Shown here: positions 55,700 to 64,000 of the stretch, piece after piece
Position numbering within the stretch: the stretch's first letter is position 1
How the letters are laid out: each line of letters opens with the position of its first letter
Assembly (NCBI GenBank): GCA_047967505.1
Contig: CM106539.1
DNA from: Dipteris shenzhenensis
Taxonomy: Eukaryota > Polypodiophyta > Polypodiopsida > Gleicheniales
DNA: 64,000 nucleotides
Reading direction: 5' to 3' (one strand)
Translations under genes and position numbers: made by a program
The notes under the pieces: model-generated
Database searches by the model: none
What the model was told of the DNA's origin: nothing
The model's input: only the letters and a program-made list of their open reading frames with translations

Positions 55700-58600
55700 T
55701 GCGTGGCTGGACTGCACACTAGTTGCAAAAACAAAGAGTCTTGAAATGGAAGCCTTATGTGCATGGCCCCTCAGTGACGTGCAAAGACCTTACCGGCCAT
55801 TGTTGGTAAAAGCTATGAAATGGAGGTGTGAAATTGAGCACCTAAGGGCGCATAAATACACCCTCTCAAACAACCATGTGGCCCGAATTACAACACAAGC
55901 AGCCCCGCACTAATAGTTGCTTATGCACTCTCATGTGTAGGGTGCCATCAGACAAACAAAAGGTGGTGGTCTTTGTACCCATGTAAACAGATAGAAGGTA
56001 GTGATGATGGGTGTTCTATGGTAGACATCAGTGGCGCCGTGTGACAATGGCTTTGCCACGTGTCAATGGAGCTACTAACATATCACTAGATGAGGCACTG
56101 TAGGAGGTCTTCGGGGTACCTAAGAAAACACCACCCCAAACCGTGTTCTAAAGCAGCCGTGTTTGGTTGCACGGCCTCATGGAGGATGACATGGGGACGG
56201 CCCCATTAAACCCATTGACAAAGCTAGTCTAGGGAGCATATGGGCGTGATCTCTAATACATGTTCCTTCTTCTAAGTTATGTTATATGTTGTTTTTCATT
56301 TTATCATACTCAAACCTGGAACCTTTGACCAGGCTTTGATACACTAACAACATTAATATCATTGGTCTTTGCTTTAGATGTGAACAAGTACCTAGTTGCT
56401 TTTATATAAATGGATAAAATTGAAAGTGTAGTTATTTGAATAGCAGGCAACCCATGCATTGTTGTGGGATAGAGGGATCAGCCAAGAAGTCTAGAGTTGG
56501 CAGTGAAACCCCTTGGATTTCAACCATGGATGGGTGGTTCTTATGCATATGGTGATGGTTCTTTCTTCCGCGTACTTTGAAGACAATCCTAGAGCACAGT
56601 TGGGCTTGGGTTTAGACTTGGTGGGTTGGTCTTTGTTGCTAGTGGGACCAAATGCTTGGATCTCTGAAGATACAATTGTAATTTAATGCGGAAGTGGCAA
56701 TCGGAGGAGAAAAAATAATGAGGCATAGAGGCAATTAGGGAGATGTCAAAGTGCAAATCACCCCTTCCTTCAAGATTGTCCCACAAGTCAGCTCATCGCT
56801 CGCTAAGCTAGGCCAAACTCACAAGAACCAAAGCAAGAAAGCATTTTCTTTGCCATGCATTTTTACTCTTAAAAGAAGATTTCATGAAAGAGTCTTTGCA
56901 TATGCAGTCAGCTAGAGCAACCATTGGCTTAGTGGGATGCAAATCACCAATCACCATTGCTACGAGTTACACATTGTGCTTTCGATGCTCATTGAGGAGG
57001 TGGCTTATGTCATGATTGATTTGAAAGGAGCTACAACAACCAAGGGAGGAAAATCAAAATCAGCACCGGAGCCAAATTTTGAAACATACCATGACAATTC
57101 TGCATATGTTTGCACATGTAGGCATGAATAACTTGATTCTCTTCCATCACGATCCAACTTTTCTTGTTGATTTCTCACTCATTCGATCACTCTTGTTGCT
57201 CTGTCTTTCTTGCTCTATCTCTGCCTCTACCTTACCGTTTCAAGCCTTCAAAGAACAAGACCCAATTCCTCTATTTGCTCTATCTATCCTTCAGATCTTT
57301 GCTTTGCCTTGCCTTTGCAAGCCTTCTTGTTGAATTAATGTGAAAGTAAGCCACTCAACTCCTTTGTGTGTTTTGATTGCCATTCTTGATTTTTTGTATG
57401 CCTTCCCTTGCCTTGCATTTGCAAGCCTGACTATTGACCTCAAGGTAAGGCTTGGACGTAAACAGTTGCAAGATTGATATTTGGAAGGACACGATGCAAA
57501 TTTCAAGCTTTCAATTGAGAATTCAACGAATAGAATGCAAATGTTCACATGCTCGATGGAGAGATTTATAAGTGTTCTAGAATGCAAACATGAGACACTT
57601 GATAGACATATTAGGAGGCCGAGACACAAATTTAAGATGCTCAATTGAGAGATTAAGAGAGACAATCTCCGTAATGATTTTATACCTCCCCCTTCCGCCA
57701 ACTTTGTGTAATGATCGTTGATGGTCTGACAACTTGTCCAACAATCAAACATGCATAGCTTCGTTGTAAATTTACACTCATGAAGATCATAGAATGCCTC
57801 TAGAGTCCAAAGGATATGATGTAGTTAGACTATTTTCATCCACACTACATGCCTTTTTGCCAAAATTACGTCCTAATGGAGAATCCAAGAGGTGGGAAGC
57901 TCCACGAGGTCCCAAATAACATTGATCTCGACCAGGGCTACTATGACTTGCAACATTATTGAACCGTCTTGGGGGAGGTGGCATCATCATCTAAAGGATT
58001 CAAAAATGGAGCGGGGGGTTCATTAAGGGGGATGGGGGTTGTATCTACATTGCTATGGGAATGCAAAGGGTGGGAGTGGGAGCTCAAATAGGGAAGTGGC
58101 ACTGCTTTTACAATTACCCATGGTGTCCTTAGACCTTCCATCTCCTAGCATTAGGAGTCCTACTTTTACCCCATACCTTCATCTTCTCGAGTGTAGACAG
58201 ATCTCCTCAGCTATCTTACCATCCACCTATGACGATGTGTTGTTTGCTCCTCCAACTATCATTTTTGCAAGTAGCAAAGTATGGGAGCGTTTGCAATGTT
58301 GCAAAAGTCGATCCCCTCTTATGGAAGGTACAAATGTCACTGCCCCAACAAACACTTCCTCTCCATTGATCTTAACTATCATGATGGCATGTGTTCCATC
58401 CTATATTACAAAGGATCTATCCAATACTCAAGATGTGCTTGCTCCCTCCATGCATCACTACTATGTCCAAGAAGAAACGTACCTTGAAGAAGAAACCTAC
58501 ATCTTTCAAGTAAATTTTAATGTTTTTAAAATTGTTAAAATTTGGGAGAGGTCCCACTACATTATTGCATTCCTTTCCCATGTCAAGTATTGTAGGGTAA

Positions 58601-59190
58601 TCAAGGCTATTCTACAAGCCTGATACAAGATGTGATACCTGGTATTGCCTCTTTACCCCTCCTTGCTCAAGTACTATAGTAATTTTGTTGCTACTGCTCT
58701 ATAGGTGTGGGGCGCCAACTCAATATGTAATATGTTACTACCCTCGTCCAAAATCCAGGGTATGGGGGGACAAGGTCCATAAATGATATGCATGGATTTC
58801 CTTTCAAAAATTAAAATATGCAAGGGAAAAATATGAAAATTTCATGTCCCCCATCCCACAAAATATAAGCTACATACCTTGAAAAATATGCAAGATTTTA
58901 AGATTTGTACATATTTTTCATAATATGTGAGGCCCAAAGGGGGGGTGGGGTCTTTTGGATGGGGGGGTAAAACAAAAATTACACTAAAATATGAAAACTC
59001 ATCTCCTTTCAAATTAATGTAACTTTTTCATGTGTTACCCAAATTTCAAAGTGTAAAGACATGTTTGAAGCTCTTTTAGTGTAGAACACAACCATGTTAA
59101 TTTGAATAATTTATACTCATGGCATATTGTTAAATTCATCTCATACTCAAGATTTTAATAGGTTTTCTTACTTTAAAAGGGAGTTGGCAC
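55700..59190. other. No gene recognised
   Basis: Includes a 194-codon plus-strand frame (58039-58623) and a 153-codon minus-strand frame (57752-57291), neither with a recognisable domain. The second overlaps sequence with repeated CAATTGAGA-type words, so it is probably a chance frame in a repeat. A G-rich patch lies at 58936-58970. Confidence 0.4.
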
Positions 59191-59279
59191 CCCAAGTCTA
59201 CAGGGTGAACCTAATCCACCCATTGATATGACGAGGGACTCGAACTCGTTGATGCACTTTCTTAATAACAACGCTTAGT

Positions 59280-60040
59280 GTGAAAGTGTCATCTCATGTA
59301 GCATGATCTACCCAAAAACCTACCCACACCATAGCTGTGAGTTGCAAGCTGACTGACCTGAATCTCGAGTGCTAATGCATAAATCTTGGACATAATAGGT
59401 CTAATCATGATGATATTGTAGTTCTTATAGCTAATGGGATCCCTTGCCTTATAAATTATGATAATGGTGGTCATGGTGCAAGTGTAAGGAAAATCGATCC
59501 AAACCACTTCATTAAATAGCTTTGCTAAGATCGGGGCTAAGGTCTTAATCCCTAGCACAATGTATTCATTATATAGCCCCTTGATTTTTGGCTCCAATCA
59601 TTGTATAGCTTGAGGATTGCGTGTTTGATCTCATTGATGGTGAAGAGTGAACATGAGGTGGGATGAGGTAGCCGTGGAAGATGTGATGCAGGTCAACATC
59701 ATAAACAGTACATTTGTAGGTGTGTTGAATGGGCTATTATTTGAAAGGGGATGTGGACCTCCAGTCAAGAAATTTTCACTTGAAGTCCTTGGAGTTATTG
59801 CTAAACAAATGGTTAGTAATTCTTCATCATTTTGATGAATAAAGTCTCTTTTCTTTTGAATGGACTAGACGATGTCTCTTTTGTCTTTGTCTCAATTGAA
59901 ATATTTTGATTGGCATTGAGTCTAAGCTGATAGTGTAAGGCTTTACACTCATCATCATACCAACTATTTCTCAAAGAGCCATTGAAATAGTTGAGCTTGT
60001 GGTATTGTGTCCAAGGCTTTGCAAAAATCCACAAAGCAAG
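59280..60040 (-). pseudogene. Decayed LINE ORF2 remnant, copy 1
   Basis: The minus strand gives SLRNSWYDDECKALHYQLRL (the EN-RT linker, 60034-59813), then EELLTI and a KDFKWKFLDW-like frame. RT follows at 59597-59289 with LAKLFNEVVWIDFPY, YKARDPISYKNYNIIMIRPI and SKIYALALE. It is the same family as 8900-10250, similarly ordered and broken. Confidence 0.75.
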
Positions 60041-60059
60041 AGTACCTCATTGCTTCCAT

Positions 60060-60797
60060 GCACAAACCTATGCTATGACATCTCTTAGTGTGAAAATGTG
60101 ATCCTATGTAGCATAATCTACTTGGAAGCCTACATGCCCCACAAATATGAATTGCTCACGTTCGGCAAGATGATTGACATGAATCTCAAGTGTCGATGCA
60201 TGAATCTTGGACATAATAGGTTTGCTCATGATGGTATTGCAATTTTCTAGGCTCCTAGCATAGCCTACATTATGGATTCAGATAATGGTGTTCATGGTGC
60301 AAGTGTGACAAAGTTTGGTGCAAATTGCATCATTAAATAGCTTTTCCAAGATTTGGACTAGGGTCATAATCCCATGTGCAACATACTCAATACATAGCCC
60401 TTCATGACCTTTGGCCTGATCATTGTATGGCTCGAGAGTTTCATGTTTGATGTCACCAATGGTGAAGAGTAAATATGAGGTGGAATGGGGGTGGAATGAG
60501 GCAACTATGGAAGGTATGATGTAGATTAGTGGGGATATTAAAAAGCGTGCATGCTTAAGTCTGCCACATGTTTGGGTGTAAGAAAGGGGAAGTGAACCTC
60601 CACTTGAGAACTTCTACCAAAAGTTGTTACTAAACAAAATGCTTAGTAATTCTTCCTCATTTGGTAAATAAATTATTTTTTCTTTTGATGGACTAGATAG
60701 TGTCTTGTTTGGTCTATGTCTCAATTGAAAGGGATTACTTGGTCTCGAGTCTGAGTTGACGAGGCAAGGCTTTACACTCATCATCATATCAGTTATT

Positions 60798-60800
<3 letters not shown>
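60060..60800 (-). pseudogene. Decayed LINE ORF2 remnant, copy 2
   Basis: Repeats the layout of 59280-60040 about 830 bp further on: the plus-strand phrases ATGAATCTTGGACATAATAGG, TAAATAGCTTT.C.AAGAT and TTTACACTCATCATCATA all recur. It is more eroded. It ends where the (GA)34 tract begins. Confidence 0.65.

Positions 60801-60868
<68 letters not shown>
60801..60868. repeat. (GA)34 microsatellite
   Basis: 68 uninterrupted bases of GA, the longest simple repeat in the window, abutting the LINE remnant on its left. Confidence 0.97.
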
Positions 60869-60869
<1 letters not shown>

Positions 60870-60871
<2 letters not shown>

Positions 60872-63800
60872 GGGGCTTATTGAAATAGAAAAATCATAAT
60901 CAAAACACTAAAACAATTTCCTCAAAACACGAAAAACATTAATAACCAAATTGCTAAAAACTTGTTAAAATAGAAACATCAAAATCAAAACACTAAAAAG
61001 TTTATAAAGATCTCAAAAGCTACAAATAGGACCTTTCCTTTTGTAATGAAGCACAATGTGAAGCTTTAAAAAAGGGATATGCCATGGAGAAAAAAAATGA
61101 TTTAAAGACCATGAAGGCTACAAAAAGGCCTACCTCTCTATGGAAGGAGAGCATGAAGCTCACCAAAGCTCTCCCAAAGTGGAAGCACCATCATGGAAAA
61201 AAGCACTAAAATGCATATAATTGCCATAACTATTAAAAAGAACCATTTATTCTATATGTAGCCTATTTCTTGGTGGGAACAAAACAAAATGCTTAATCAT
61301 GATGCTTGCAAGTATGGATGGTAGGAATAGCCTTGATAAAGAAGATTAAGCATGGGTTAGTTAGATGTCTAATTACTTAAGGCCTAGCACTTGATCATGT
61401 CATGGCAATGGGCTCAAAAATCGTTTCAAGGCTATGTCACATTTGGAAGACCATTTGGTACACTAATAAAATCCATTTTAGGCTAAAGGGTAGATGGGTG
61501 CTATGTAGTCCATGTTTAAAGCATGACTTGCTCCTAAAATGGCAACTTAAATTGATGGCTAGTACTATGAGTGGATGGCTAGGATTCTTGCTAGCTTGTC
61601 AACTTTGATAAGTGCATCTTTGAAAGGTGGGGACTCAAGAGTGCTATTAGGGTTTGAGATCTTTGTGGATCATGTGTAAAGGCACAGGTGTCAACTAGGG
61701 TCCTCCTATAGAAACATCACCTAATTTGGGAACCTTTCTTCTTGGAAGTAGACTAACTTGTACATAACTTTGCTAAGTCATTAGAAGTGGCATCTAACAT
61801 GAGGTGGCATTTATCACATAATGTCAAAAAACCTATTGAATTGGATTTTATATGGGTGTACATGATATAATTATTGCCCTCCTCAAATTCTTGAGGATAC
61901 ATGGAAACTACATCTTAATAGTGATCTATCCATAGTTAAATGTGGAAAGTGGAATATTTTATCAAGTTTAAAAACTCAAGTGGGTATTTTATAATTCTCC
62001 CCAATATATTTTGGGAAACAAATGGGATTGTTACCCGATTTTGTCAAGTGTCAACTACAACAATGAAGATTACAATAATTTTATCCAAGTAAATGCAACA
62101 TTACTTTCTTTTATGTGGAGGTCATTGGGGATATAACAACAAAGTAAGGAAAGGCTTGAATTAATGCAATATGCATGCATGATAGGTTGAGATCCCACCT
62201 TTGATGGTTGGAATATTGATAATCAACATAAGTTGTAAATCAATTTAAGTCATATAGAGGGTTGGGTTGGGAAGCCTTGTTGAGTCTAGTTTTATTGAGA
62301 TGGAGCATGTTCAAATAAGCAACTAGTTTTATAAGATAGAGCATGTGAAAAGAGCAAGAAGATTTATATGTATATGGATCCATATAAAGACCTATGGGGT
62401 TTTAATATGCTATAGCAACCACGTGTGTGTGTGTGTGTGTGTGATTAGATATTGTAGAGTCATAAGTGACCATTCTTGTCAAATACGCAAGTACTTACAA
62501 TATGGCAAAAATGATTATCATAGCTAAGAATTATTTAAGACACATGCACTCATGGAGATGGGTAGGTGTAGTGGATGCACATCTCTTGACTGAATGTTTT
62601 ATCCATCACATGAATATTGAAGAGTTTGGAACTATAATGTCAATGTTTGTCATTTTTTGTGCAAACGTGTTTTTTTATGTAGTTCATACATAATTTATAG
62701 TTTGATATGGGTGGGCAGTAAATGATATTTCAATTCCTATAATTGATATGTTCCTATGTTGATGCACAAGTGCAGATTCGATTGCAATTGAATCATTAAT
62801 AGACTGCAAGTACTCATGCTAGAGGAATTTCTAATGGCTATGGAATGATTTCGGGTTGCATGGTTTGCCATCATTTGTGTTAGTTTCTTGCAAGCATATA
62901 ATGTTATTTGGTGTTATTTTTGTATCTATGCATATCTAATACATATCTACATAATCATCCAATATTTAAAGATTGGACTTGTGAACTTCCAGAGCAAGTT
63001 TGGGTTTTTTTAAGTCATGTTTTGTCTTGTTGTTTAGCCTTTTCAATTCCTCATGCACATTGCCACCTAATATAAAATTTCCATTTGAAAATAGTTCAAC
63101 TTAATTAATTTTCAATTCTTATGACTCTGGACAATGCTGTGTATGCAAATCTTGCATGTTACCTTGGTGAGAAGGCTAGTGTTTCCATTGCCAAGGCTTG
63201 AGCTCTATGAATTTTTATAGAGTTTCAAGCTAGATAGAAAATTGATGTCTAGTATTATGCCTTTAAATGAATGATTTGCACTTCTTTGCATTTAGGTTTG
63301 GTAAATATGTTGTTTAATGTTCATCTCTTGTTTGTACTTCAATATCTTCAATCAAAAATTTAGTCATAAACATATTTATCATTGTGAGATGACATTATCA
63401 TAAAATCAGGTTTGCCCCATTTACTAATCCATCTAGTTTGGTTATGTTCCTTGTGAATATTATTGCCAACACACCCTTTTTATGCTCTTAGTTATTTGTA
63501 ATCCCTTATGTTGCCTTTGGGAAGCCTATCATATCAAAAGATTGATAAGTTGTAACACTAAAATGGTCAATTACATTTCTTTTCATCCTTTTCTATATCA
63601 TGTTTCAAACATGTAATCATTCTCTCTTTCATTTGCATCTTTGTAAAGTAAAGATGCCAGAGGTGTGATCCAAAGACGCATATTGACATAATTTTTATCT
63701 CATCCCTATAAGAGTTTAATGCCTTTATTGATTCATAATTTTTTCCCTAATTGTTGTTAACTCATGACATTTTAGTGCGAGAAGATTATAAGTATCTACT

Positions 63801-64000
63801 ATGCTTTCTAGTGTACCTCCTCCTAATTTCTAAATCCAAAAACATTTTTCAGCCTCTATTTGGTAGAAATAGCACATGAAATGACATCAACACTTCAAAA
63901 ATTCAATGTGGTGTTTAAGAGGACGTGTACTACAACAAATTTTAGTGTATGTTTGTCCACTCTTAAAAATTCACAAAGAACAAGATCTTAATGTATCTTG
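60870..64000. other. AT-rich sequence, no gene recognised
   Basis: Short frames only. A (GT)n run of about ten units lies at 62423-62443. I see no retroelement motif, tRNA gene or splice-supported exon. Confidence 0.5.
62423..62443. repeat. (GT)n microsatellite
   Basis: About ten GT units. Confidence 0.9.

Noticed and set aside
57291-57752. 153-codon minus-strand ORF
   Set aside because: Lies over sequence with repeated CAATTGAGA-type words. Ser/Leu-rich and without motifs; probably chance.
58039-58623. 194-codon plus-strand ORF
   Set aside because: No recognisable domain, no splice or codon signal, and an overlapping minus-strand frame is equally open. Left as unassigned.
1-64000. CRISPR array, bacterial operons, tRNA or rRNA genes
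   Set aside because: No regularly spaced repeats with unique spacers, no ribosome-binding-site operons, and no cloverleaf or rRNA sequence seen. The tRNA-like words are LTR primer-binding sites.

Overview
The window is nuclear DNA of a land plant. It holds one recognisable host gene in a deep accumulation of retrotransposons. The plant assignment rests on three things: a spliced RING-H2 ligase of the plant MBR/HIP1 type, plant-type L1 LINEs (DUF4283-like ORF1, endonuclease, reverse transcriptase, C-terminal zf-RVT), and LTR elements primed by initiator-Met tRNA. The species cannot be named from the sequence. The many decayed LINE and gypsy copies suggest a large, repeat-rich genome.

Layout. 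1-2700: no gene seen; simple and tandem repeats. 2701-5816 (minus): multi-exon RING-H2 E3 ubiquitin ligase, 5' end unresolved. About 0.9-1.1 kb upstream of its first visible exon lies a cluster of degenerate CATGTGTC/CACGTGTC repeats (6703-6897). 8.9-27.5 kb: almost entirely decayed retroelements. These are a LINE RT remnant (8.9-10.2), a gypsy integrase remnant (10.4-10.8), a LINE 3' end (10.8-11.4), a plus-strand LINE (11.4-13.4), a nearly full-length minus-strand LINE with ORF1/ORF2 still overlapping (13.96-19.7), a decayed minus-strand gypsy (20.5-24.6) and a plus-strand LINE (25.9-27.5).

28.1-44.7 kb is the structural centre. A chromodomain-type Ty3/gypsy element (29911-44678) has 313-bp LTRs and a perfect 5-bp target duplication. 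A 5'-truncated LINE sits in its gag. A nearly intact Ty1/copia element (33993-40255) sits downstream, also in gag, with 201/203-bp LTRs and its own perfect 5-bp duplication. Removing the copia element makes the gypsy frame continuous. Two older LTR/primer-site remnants lie just to the left.

44.8-64 kb: a LINE 3' end carrying a very recent 297-bp tandem duplication, a copia 3' tail, a LINE 3' fragment (51.4-52.6), a weak candidate spliced gene on the minus strand (53.2-55.2), two tandem LINE remnants ending at a (GA)34 tract (59.3-60.9), and AT-rich sequence without recognisable genes.

Two patterns cut across the window. Local tandem duplications of 27-297 bp, often nearly perfect, recur in LINEs, gypsy remnants, an intron and intergenic DNA. 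The gypsy LTRs are almost identical although its coding region is badly broken, and they differ less than the LTRs of the copia element inserted inside it.
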